Shown in pieces: positions 17,320 through 23,192 of a stretch of 23,192 nt of DNA. A program made the position numbers and the translations under genes. Origin of the DNA: a virus. Numbering within the stretch: position 1 is the first letter of the stretch; each line of letters opens with the position of its first letter. The notes under the pieces were generated by a model, which searched no databases, was not told the origin of the DNA, and saw nothing but the letters and a program-made list of their open reading frames with translations. The stretch spans positions 1-23,192 of IMG/VR virus record IMGVR_UViG_3300032242_001466; one strand, written 5' to 3'.

Positions 17320-18540
17320 ATGGCACTAATTAATGACCCAAATATAACCTCCCAAATAGCAGCATTAGCTAACTCTGGACAGGTTGACACAAATCAAATC
17401 GTATCTATTCTTAATAGTGTACTCCCTTCTGGTCAGCAAATATCAAACGCTACTGGTGGAGTAACTACTGGAATTTATAAAAGATTTGGTGATTTCGATA
17501 AAGTAAATGCTAAAGTTGAAGTAGTAACAACAGGATTATGGAGTAATGATAATGGCGAATTAACAACATTCTATACATCATCTACACAAAATTCATCTAC
17601 ATCAGCTCAATACTATACAAATGTTTATGAATACAATCCACAAGTAAGTGCATCTGCAGAAGTTAATTTTGCTGTATCTTATGGACATTATGATGGTAGT
17701 GGTTCTGCAACTTTAGATGTTAATCAAGATTCTTTGGAAGCAACTAAAGGAACATATTTCCAATATAAATCATTATTATTAGAAACTGGAGTTGATAAAT
17801 TTTTATTCCAAAATAGTGCTGGTACAACAACTGCATCTGATGATATCTATGTGATAAATGTTCAAAGAGCTCGTTATAGAGAAGCTATGGATGCTGGTAA
17901 TTGGGAATTGCACTTGAGTGGTTCTAATGGATTATTTAAATTTATTGATGATAGTGGTAAGAAATTCTCTGATACCGCTGGTAAGGCTGGTAGAGTATTT
18001 AATGTAGTTAGTGGTGGATTGAATTTAGGAACTCAAAATGATGCAACTGTTGCAGCAACAACTGATACTACAACTGGTTTAGGTTTTGGTACATTCTATC
18101 CTGATAGAGGTATTATTGTATTGAATCCAAAAGCAATTGGTTCTATGATAGGAACTGTAAGAGATAGTGGTGGTAATTTGATTGGAAACTTAAGTGGTTC
18201 TGCATCAACAGCGGCTGAACAATATAATCATAAGAGATTATTCTACGCAATTAGTGGTAGTGGTAATTTTGAAGCAAGAAGAACTGAAAATGTATCAACT
18301 CAACACTTCTTTGTAAGAGCAACAAATAGAGAATTTAACTATTCCAATAATCCTACATATGTAAGTGATACAGCAGGAGACTTTACAGTATCTACTTTTA
18401 ATACTGACCCTTATAGTTATGTAACAACTGTAGGATTGTATAATGATTCAAACGAAATGATTGCAGTAGCTAAAACTTCGCAACCAATCGCTAAATCATT
18501 TGATAAGGAAATCCTAATAAAAGTTAAATTATCATTTTAA
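17320..18540 (+). CDS. Virion structural protein, paralogous at its C-terminus to the gene at 18609
   Basis: A 406-residue structural protein. Residues 1-45 are helical (MALINDPNITSQIAALANSG). The core begins at GIYKRFGDFDKVNAKVEVVT and contains TTGLWSNDNGELTTFYTSST, FAVSYGHYDGSGSATLDVNQ, FGTFYPDRGIIVLNPKA and an EFNYSNNP motif. It ends with DPYSYVTTVGLYNDSNEMIA followed by VAKTSQPIAKSF and VKVKLSF. The last block is shared in pattern with the next gene (TTIGFYDDDLNMVAVAKL). The family looks like T4-like marine phage virion proteins that I cannot name. An intrinsic terminator directly follows, so it ends the transcription unit opened at 16649. The short leader (ATAGATATATAAA) before its ATG may add a weak promoter. 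Confidence 0.75.
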   Translation: MALINDPNITSQIAALANSGQVDTNQIVSILNSVLPSGQQISNATGGVTTGIYKRFGDFDKVNAKVEVVTTGLWSNDNGELTTFYTSSTQNSSTSAQYYTNVYEYNPQVSASAEVNFAVSYGHYDGSGSATLDVNQDSLEATKGTYFQYKSLLLETGVDKFLFQNSAGTTTASDDIYVINVQRARYREAMDAGNWELHLSGSNGLFKFIDDSGKKFSDTAGKAGRVFNVVSGGLNLGTQNDATVAATTDTTTGLGFGTFYPDRGIIVLNPKAIGSMIGTVRDSGGNLIGNLSGSASTAAEQYNHKRLFYAISGSGNFEARRTENVSTQHFFVRATNREFNYSNNPTYVSDTAGDFTVSTFNTDPYSYVTTVGLYNDSNEMIAVAKTSQPIAKSFDKEILIKVKLSF

Positions 18541-18564
18541 TACGAATTAAGATAAACTGAGAAT

Positions 18565-18583
18565 CCCCCGAAAGGGGGTTTTT
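18565..18583 (+). terminator. Rho-independent terminator
   Basis: CCCCC (18565-18569), a GAAA tetraloop, and GGGGG (18574-18578) form a perfect five-pair GC stem closed by a stable GNRA-type loop, followed by TTTTT (18579-18583). It begins 24 bases after the stop of the structural gene ending at 18540 and stands out in very AT-rich DNA. It is the only strong intrinsic terminator I saw in the window. Confidence 0.9.
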
Positions 18584-18593
18584 CATTTGTAGA

Positions 18594-18602
18594 ATATTTA
18601 TA
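18594..18602 (+). promoter_or_regulatory. Candidate phage late promoter element (ATATTTATA), copy 4
   Basis: This copy lies just after the terminator and restarts transcription for the gene at 18609. Only 6 bases separate motif and ATG, much less than at the other four sites (18-26). If this is the promoter element, the mRNA would be nearly leaderless. Function is inferred from recurrence. Confidence 0.5.
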
Positions 18603-18608
18603 GATAAT

Positions 18609-19541
18609 ATGTTAAAGGAAATACCAAAATCAGATATTATTGTTAGACCTTTCAAAGTTTATAAAGAATGGACTTTGGATAATAATGATGTACCTACTGT
18701 ATATGGAACTAATATTATTGGTAATACATTTGACCCATCATCAGACCCACAAAGTAATGGATTATATCAAAGATTAGTATATGATTCTATTGCAGCTCAA
18801 TTTTATTTAAATTCGGCAACAGCTTCTTTATTTACAGAAGTTGGGCATAGAAAATCATACGCTTCAACGGATGAAAGAATAATTGGAAACGATATAGCAG
18901 TTATTTCAATTCCGCAAGTTAATTATGGAGAGGGTATAAAAGTTGGGTCTGCAATTTTAAATGATGGTACGAATGATTATGTTGATGATGGATATTCCAA
19001 TTTAGTTTATAATAATGAAATATATGGTAATGTATTTTATGATAGAGGATTAATTGTAATGACTAAAAATATTACAAATGGAGCATCTTTTTTAAATTAT
19101 TCATTATACTTTCGTTCAACTAAAACTATATATGAAAATGAAATTTTTGTTTCAGTATTAGAAAACGAATTTAATACATCTACAAACCCATCATCTTATT
19201 TTGAAGATGGTAATAGTGTGCAAACAGTAACACTTACCAATCCAAATGACCCAATGTTAACACAAACATATCAGAAAGATATACCTGTAGCTGGGATTAG
19301 ATATATTAGAAATTCAAATTTTCCATTTACATCTTCATTAAATCCAAATATATTTGCTAGTTTTGATGATTATTTAGAAAGTGGTTCTGTAGACCCTACT
19401 GGTTCATATTTAGCACCATATATTACTACAATTGGATTTTATGATGATGATTTAAATATGGTTGCAGTTGCTAAATTACCAAGACCAATAAAGTCACTAC
19501 CAGACTATCCAGTAAACTTTATTGTTCGTTTTGACACATAA
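18609..19541 (+). CDS. Virion structural protein, paralogue of the preceding structural gene
   Basis: A 310-residue protein with N-terminus MLKEIPKSDIIVRPFKVYKE. The middle has TEVGHRKSYASTDERIIGND and IYGNVFYDRGLIVMTKNI, the latter matching the PDRGIIVLN block of the gene before it. An EFNTSTNPSSYFEDG segment corresponds to EFNYSNNPTYV, and the end YLAPYITTIGFYDDDLNMVA then VAKLPRPI parallels the previous gene's last 50 residues. The two are therefore diverged paralogues with a shared C-terminal module, while the N-terminal parts differ. The terminator and separate promoter between them suggest they are made in different amounts. The exact virion location is unknown. Confidence 0.75.
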   Translation: MLKEIPKSDIIVRPFKVYKEWTLDNNDVPTVYGTNIIGNTFDPSSDPQSNGLYQRLVYDSIAAQFYLNSATASLFTEVGHRKSYASTDERIIGNDIAVISIPQVNYGEGIKVGSAILNDGTNDYVDDGYSNLVYNNEIYGNVFYDRGLIVMTKNITNGASFLNYSLYFRSTKTIYENEIFVSVLENEFNTSTNPSSYFEDGNSVQTVTLTNPNDPMLTQTYQKDIPVAGIRYIRNSNFPFTSSLNPNIFASFDDYLESGSVDPTGSYLAPYITTIGFYDDDLNMVAVAKLPRPIKSLPDYPVNFIVRFDT

Positions 19542-19545
19542 TGTT

Positions 19546-19554
19546 ATATTTATA
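19546..19554 (+). promoter_or_regulatory. Candidate phage late promoter element (ATATTTATA), copy 5
   Basis: This copy sits in the 34-base gap after the structural gene, 21 bases before the ATG at 19576. The leader repeats TAGAAAAACAATT (19557-19569), identical to the leader before the gene at 16681. It would drive the three small genes at 19576-20391. Function is inferred from recurrence. Confidence 0.6.
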
Positions 19555-19575
19555 CATAGAAAAACAATTTAAGAT

Positions 19576-19773
19576 ATGTCAAGTTTAATTGATTTATACA
19601 CAAAAAACACTCCTAAGACGGGTAAAATAGATTCTAAAGGTACTGATAAAACTATCATTGAAGATAAAAAATCAGATGATAAAACTTTAGAAAAGTCTAG
19701 ACATGGAAAATTAGGAACTGGAGTTGGTGGATATGATAACCAAAAAACATATTCATCTCAGATTAAAAGATAA
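19576..19773 (+). CDS. Small basic hydrophilic protein, unknown function
   Basis: A 65-residue, Lys/Asp/Thr-rich protein, probably largely disordered (SKGTDKTIIEDKKSDDKTLE), ending with GKLGTGVGGYDNQKTYSSQI. No family was recognised. It is supported as a gene by its own promoter-like motif with a conserved A-rich leader, and by the TAATATG junction to the following gene. It could be a small virion or assembly protein given that its promoter is of the late type. Confidence 0.65.
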   Translation: MSSLIDLYTKNTPKTGKIDSKGTDKTIIEDKKSDDKTLEKSRHGKLGTGVGGYDNQKTYSSQIKR

Positions 19774-19774
19774 T

Positions 19775-20188
19775 ATGAGCTGGAAATTTAATGGAAATAT
19801 TGTTACAGAAGAAAGCACCCCTCAAGGTGCTATTGGTTTTGTATATAAAATTATACACAAACCAACTGGAAAATATTATATAGGAAAAAAATCCCTAAAT
19901 CAAGTAAGAAGATTAAAACCCTTAAAAGGTAAGACTAGAAAAAGAGTTGTAAGAAGTTCTTCTGATTGGGAAAAATACTATTCATCAAATGAATGGATTA
20001 AATCAGAAGTAAAAGCTGGTAAAAGTGAAGATTTTGAAAGAGAGATTATTCAGTTTTGCTATTCTAAAAAATCTTTAACATATTTTGAAGTATATTGGCA
20101 GTTTAAATACGATGTACTTTCAGACCCAAATTCAATAAACGAAAACCTTATGGGAAAATTCTTCCGTAGGGATATAATAAACCAATAG
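19775..20188 (+). CDS. GIY-YIG-type protein, SegE-like putative endonuclease
   Basis: A 137-residue protein. An upstream in-frame ATG at 19724 lies inside the previous gene; the ATG at 19775 is preferred because of the TAATATG junction and the start MSWKFNGNIVTEES. The domain begins with GAIGFVYKIIHKPTGKYYIG, a GIY-YIG-type hairpin (G-F-V-Y then Y-Y-I-G), followed by a basic segment (LKGKTRKRVVRSSSDWEKYY) that gives candidate catalytic arginines, and a glutamate in LTYFEVYWQF. SegE-like GIY-YIG proteins of T4-like phages are usually called homing endonucleases. Some copies are single-domain and may act on other DNA. No intron or insertion footprint is visible nearby. Confidence 0.75.
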   Translation: MSWKFNGNIVTEESTPQGAIGFVYKIIHKPTGKYYIGKKSLNQVRRLKPLKGKTRKRVVRSSSDWEKYYSSNEWIKSEVKAGKSEDFEREIIQFCYSKKSLTYFEVYWQFKYDVLSDPNSINENLMGKFFRRDIINQ

Positions 20189-20190
20189 TT

Positions 20191-20391
20191 ATGCAAATAC
20201 CTGAAATCGCAAAAAAGTACGGAATTTCCGAAGCATTTTTAAATGCAAAAGATGATGCTTTATTAATAGCAGCAGATTCTTTATTAGACCTTAAAGGAAT
20301 GGTGGAAGCCAACCAACCAAGAGGTGAAGTTGCCGCAAAATTACAATTTTTATCTGATTTTTTAAGAGATTGTAAGAACGCTAACCATTAA
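20191..20391 (+). CDS. Small helical protein, unknown function
   Basis: A 66-residue, probably all-helical protein (MQIPEIAKKYGISEAFLNAK, then AADSLLDLKGMVEANQPRGE). The first helices vaguely resemble a helix-turn-helix start (IAKKYGISEAFL), but there is no convincing recognition helix. It lies 2 bases after the GIY-YIG gene and just before the host-type promoter of the replication block, whose -33 element begins right at its stop codon. No function can be assigned. Confidence 0.6.
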   Translation: MQIPEIAKKYGISEAFLNAKDDALLIAADSLLDLKGMVEANQPRGEVAAKLQFLSDFLRDCKNANH

Positions 20392-20423
20392 TTTGGTAAA
20401 TTCCCATAATTTTCGTATATTTG
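20392..20423 (+). promoter_or_regulatory. Bacteroidota-type promoter for the replication block
   Basis: TTTG (20392-20395) and TATATTTG (20416-20423) are separated by 20 bases. This matches the Bacteroidota housekeeping promoter pattern, TTTG at -33 and TAnnTTTG at -7 with 19-21 bases between. The primase ATG follows 17 bases later without a Shine-Dalgarno sequence. The late-type ATATTTATA motif is absent here, consistent with early transcription by unmodified host RNA polymerase. Confidence 0.75.
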
Positions 20424-20440
20424 TATAGAATATACATAAT

Positions 20441-21379
20441 ATGCTATCTGGGAAGAATAAACTAACAGTCATTAACATTTTGGACACCGCATTGGGTGTG
20501 GGTTCATCTTTGAAAGGAAATGAACAGGCCCACCATTGCCCATTCTGTAATCATCATAAAAAGAAACTTCAAGTAAACTTAGATACCCAAAGATGGCATT
20601 GTTGGGTATGTGATTCTAAGGGTCGTTCAATACAATCCCTTCTCCGCAAACTCAATGTGGATATAAGAGACCTTAATAAGTTAAGAGACATCTATGGGGA
20701 TGAGGATTATACCTTAGTTGAGAAAGATGAATATGTAGCTAAATTACAATTACCATCAGAATTTAAGCAATTATATTTTAAACCAAAAGGATTAAATCCA
20801 GAATATAATCAAGCTATGAATTACCTAAAAGAAAGAGGTATTACTCAATCAGATATAGTTAAATACAATATCGGTTATTGTTCAGAAGGATTATATTTTG
20901 GTAGAATCATTGTTCCATCGTATGATGAGAATGGTGATTTGAATTACTTTGTAGCTCGTTCATATTACAAAGAAGAACGAATGAAATATAAGAACCCACC
21001 AGTTAATAGAGATGTTATTGTATTTGATAATCAAATCAATTGGAATGAACCTATTACTTTATGTGAGGGTGTGTTTGATTCATTCTCAATTAAGAGAAAT
21101 TGTATTCCATTGCTTGGTAAATTTTTATTGAGTAAACTAAAGAATAAGATTATAGAGAAAGGAGTTAAGGAAGTAACCATTATGCTAGATTCAGATGCTA
21201 TTGCAGATTCAACTAAGCATACTGATTATTTTATAAAAAATGGTATTAATGTAAAAAATATTATACCAACTGATAAGGATGCTGGTGAAATGGGATTTAA
21301 AGCAGTTAGAGAATTATTAAAAGGAGCAACACAAACTGGATGGGATGACTTAGTTCTATCCAAATTAAATAATATATAA
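20441..21379 (+). CDS. 61: DNA primase, gp61/DnaG-type
   Basis: A 312-residue primase (T4 gp61 is about 340) that makes RNA primers for lagging-strand synthesis with the replicative helicase. The zinc-binding domain is at about 30-60: HHCPFCNHHKKK gives Cys33 and Cys36, and WHCWVCDSKG gives Cys54 and Cys57. A linker follows, then the catalytic core with KYNIGYCSEGLYFGRIIVPS and RSYYKEERMKYKN. The Toprim motifs are ITLCEGVFDSFSIKRN with Glu209 and VTIMLDSDAIADS with Asp250/Asp252; a third acidic patch (TDKDAGEMGF) follows near 278-287. It is the first gene after a Bacteroidota-type promoter and opens the replication/recombination block. It is joined to the next gene by TAATATG. Confidence 0.92.
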   Translation: MLSGKNKLTVINILDTALGVGSSLKGNEQAHHCPFCNHHKKKLQVNLDTQRWHCWVCDSKGRSIQSLLRKLNVDIRDLNKLRDIYGDEDYTLVEKDEYVAKLQLPSEFKQLYFKPKGLNPEYNQAMNYLKERGITQSDIVKYNIGYCSEGLYFGRIIVPSYDENGDLNYFVARSYYKEERMKYKNPPVNRDVIVFDNQINWNEPITLCEGVFDSFSIKRNCIPLLGKFLLSKLKNKIIEKGVKEVTIMLDSDAIADSTKHTDYFIKNGINVKNIIPTDKDAGEMGFKAVRELLKGATQTGWDDLVLSKLNNI

Positions 21380-21380
21380 T

Positions 21381-21575
21381 ATGAGAGAAATTAAAGAAGT
21401 TGTATCAGATGCAGCATTAGGATTGGTATTTGAAAAGAAAGAGGACATAATAATGTGGGATATAACCATATCATTCGCAGATGGTAATCATTATCAAATA
21501 AAAGTTCCAAAAGCATTTATAGAGGAAGTATATTCTATTGGATTTAATGAAGGATGTAATAAAAATAAAAAATAG
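21381..21575 (+). CDS. Small protein between primase and SbcD-SbcC-like gene, unknown function
   Basis: A 64-residue protein that I do not recognise. The second half (MWDITISFADGNHYQIKVPK) could form a small beta sheet followed by a helix (AFIEEVYSIGFNEG). An internal ATG at this Met (about residue 25) is an alternative start, but the upstream start fits the TAATATG junction with primase. It ends with a TAGTATG junction to the recombination gene. By position it may act with replication proteins; nothing in the sequence proves this. Confidence 0.6.
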   Translation: MREIKEVVSDAALGLVFEKKEDIIMWDITISFADGNHYQIKVPKAFIEEVYSIGFNEGCNKNKK

Positions 21576-21576
21576 T

Positions 21577-23192
21577 ATGAATAGATTAAAAACTATTTAC
21601 CATATAGCGGATATACACATCCGTAACATCAAAAGACACAAAGAGTTTAGAGAAGTATTTAACTCTATGTTTGAGGAAATTAGAAAGAGAGGAACTGAGG
21701 ATGCTATTATTTACTTAGCAGGGGATATAGCTCATGCTAAATTGGAAATGAGTCCCGAGTTGGTAAAAGAGATTAGTTGGTTACTTACGGAATGTTCTAA
21801 TACTTGCGAAACTATTATGATTGCTGGTAATCACGATTGTAATATGAACAATTCGGACAGATTGGATGTACTTACTCCAATTGTAGATGCATTAAAATTA
21901 CCAAACCTACATTACTTAAGAGATACGCAAGTTTATTCTATTGGAGGAATTGATTTTGCAGTATTCAGTATATTTGATAACAAAGATAATTGGCCTAAAG
22001 CAAATACTTTATTTGGAAACAAAAAGATTGCATTATTTCATGGACCTGTTGATAACTCCACAACCGATGTTGGTTATGTAGTTAGTAGTAGACATTTTAC
22101 AACTGATATATTTGATGGATATGATTTAGCTTTATTAGGAGATATCCATAAAAGACAAGAGATGATATCACCAAGCGGATGTAAGGTGGTATATGCCGGC
22201 TCTTTGGTACAACAAAACTTTGGTGAGACATTAGATAAGCACGGATTCTTAGCTTGGGATTTAGATACAATGACTTACGAAGAAATTGATATCAAAAACG
22301 ATTATGGTTATTACACTTTAGATGTTGATGGTGGTATTGTACCGGATGTGGATGATATGCCTTTATACCCTCGTTTAAGAGTTAGAGTATCCAATACTGA
22401 TACGGCAGATACTAAAAGAATGATGGCTGATATTACGGCAAAGTATGGTGTAGAAGATTTTACAATCATTAGAACGGATACATTTAATAAGAAGAAAACC
22501 AACGATAGAGAAGCAAGATTGGATGTTGATACTGTAGCTGATATAAACCATCAAAACTCTTTAATAGGAGAATATGTGGAACGTATGATGCCATTTGTGA
22601 CAAAGGAAGATTTAGCTGGAATTGAGAAAATAAATCGTGACATTAATAGCAGAATTCAACCATCAGAACTACAAAGAAACATTAGTTGGAAACCAATTAA
22701 GTTTGATTTCAGCAATATGTTTTCATACGGAGAGAGAAACGTAATCAATTTTGATAAGGTAAACGGATTGATGGGATTATTTGCACCAAACGCTCAAGGT
22801 AAATCATCTCTATTTGATGCAATCTCATTCTGCTTGTTTGATAAGTGCAGTAGGGCTTACAAAGCATCTGCTATTATGAATAATCGTAAGTTAGATTTTC
22901 ATTGTCAATTGGAATTCTCCGTAGATGGAGTTGTATATGGTATTCGTAGAGAAGGAAGAACAATCAATAAGGGAAAGAACGTAAAAGTGGATGTTGATTT
23001 TTGGAGAGAAGGAGATACCGGTAGGGAATCACTTAACGGAACGGAAAGGAGGGATACCAATCAAGTCATTGAAACCTATGTGGGAAGATATGAGGATTTC
23101 ATTATGACTGCCCTTTCCCTACAAGCTAACAACGCCCTATTCATTGATAAATCACAATCGGAGAGAAAGGACTTGATGGCTCAGTTTATGGG
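21577..23192 (+). CDS. Fused SbcD-SbcC (gp47-gp46, Mre11-Rad50-like) recombination nuclease, N-terminal part
   Basis: An open frame of 538 codons that continues beyond the window, with no stop. Residues 1 to about 250 are an Mre11/SbcD-type metallophosphoesterase: HIADIHIRN (Asp12, His14), YLAGDIAHAK (Asp50), MIAGNHDCNM (Asn85, His86, Asp87), LFHGPVDNS (His155), and LLGDIHKRQ (Asp189, His191). A linker and capping region follow. From about 376 an SbcC/Rad50-type ATPase begins: FSNMFSYGERNVINFDKVNG, Walker A APNAQGKSSLFDAI (Lys409, Ser410), and later FIMTALSLQANNALFID with the Q-loop Gln516. In T4 these are separate proteins, gp47 and gp46, that resect DNA ends for recombination-dependent replication. 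Here both are in one chain. The coiled coil and Walker B half are expected downstream of the window. Confidence 0.9.
   Translation, partial: MNRLKTIYHIADIHIRNIKRHKEFREVFNSMFEEIRKRGTEDAIIYLAGDIAHAKLEMSPELVKEISWLLTECSNTCETIMIAGNHDCNMNNSDRLDVLTPIVDALKLPNLHYLRDTQVYSIGGIDFAVFSIFDNKDNWPKANTLFGNKKIALFHGPVDNSTTDVGYVVSSRHFTTDIFDGYDLALLGDIHKRQEMISPSGCKVVYAGSLVQQNFGETLDKHGFLAWDLDTMTYEEIDIKNDYGYYTLDVDGGIVPDVDDMPLYPRLRVRVSNTDTADTKRMMADITAKYGVEDFTIIRTDTFNKKKTNDREARLDVDTVADINHQNSLIGEYVERMMPFVTKEDLAGIEKINRDINSRIQPSELQRNISWKPIKFDFSNMFSYGERNVINFDKVNGLMGLFAPNAQGKSSLFDAISFCLFDKCSRAYKASAIMNNRKLDFHCQLEFSVDGVVYGIRREGRTINKGKNVKVDVDFWREGDTGRESLNGTERRDTNQVIETYVGRYEDFIMTALSLQANNALFIDKSQSERKDLMAQFM

Noticed and set aside
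19724-19774. Longer start for the GIY-YIG protein
   Set aside because: The extension overlaps the previous gene and adds a basic, unpatterned peptide. The ATG at 19775 fits the TAATATG junction.
1-23192. CRISPR arrays, tRNA genes, insertion sequences or integration sites
   Set aside because: I saw no regularly spaced direct repeats, no cloverleaf-like GC-rich stretch, no transposase or integrase, and no terminal repeats while reading both strands. An Infernal or tRNAscan run would be decisive for RNA genes.

Overview
This window is a compact, one-strand segment of a tailed-phage genome. Every gene is on the + strand, intergenic gaps are at most about 70 bases, and the DNA is AT-rich (roughly 30% G+C by eye). 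The phage is a contractile-tailed, T4-like myovirus: the window carries a gp25/GPW-family wedge protein, a 679-residue gp6-like wedge protein, a spike-like hub protein, a gp61-type primase and the start of a gp47/gp46-type recombination nuclease. The host is probably a member of the Bacteroidota (a flavobacterium-like bacterium). Start codons lack Shine-Dalgarno sequences and follow A-rich leaders, and the promoter before the primase gene matches the Bacteroidota TTTG-N20-TAnnTTTG pattern. The host assignment is inference.

Layout. (1) 1-1214: a small protein with a lysine/aromatic-rich C-terminus, then a probable Ntn-hydrolase-fold enzyme. (2) 1265-5089: a small coiled-coil protein, a baseplate hub/spike protein, and two successive proteins ending in different peptidoglycan-hydrolase domains (M15 zinc peptidase, then CHAP-type cysteine hydrolase). 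(3) 5125-16625: the baseplate wedge and adhesin block, holding a small structural protein, gp25-like, gp6-like, a DNRLRE-type beta protein, a coiled-coil fibre-like protein, a mosaic 469-residue protein, and a 1648-residue protein that joins a gp7/P2-gpI-like region to a LamG-type lectin domain. (4) 16681-19541: three structural genes. The second and third share a C-terminal module and are separated by an intrinsic terminator. (5) 19576-20391: three small genes including a GIY-YIG/SegE-like protein. (6) 20441-23192: the replication and recombination block with primase, a small protein, and a fused SbcD-SbcC (gp47-gp46) polypeptide that runs off the end of the window.

Regulation. Five of the gaps before structural or late genes carry an identical nonamer ATATTTATA, a candidate phage late-promoter element. 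The replication block instead starts at a host-type promoter. Many neighbours are joined by TAATATG or TAATG junctions, which suggests translational coupling without Shine-Dalgarno sites. These junctions also fix two starts, at 4082 and 19775. Taken together, the window spans the boundary between late virion genes and early replication genes.

The most notable items are the Mre11-Rad50-type fusion, the repeated promoter motif, and the Ntn hydrolase encoded among tail genes.
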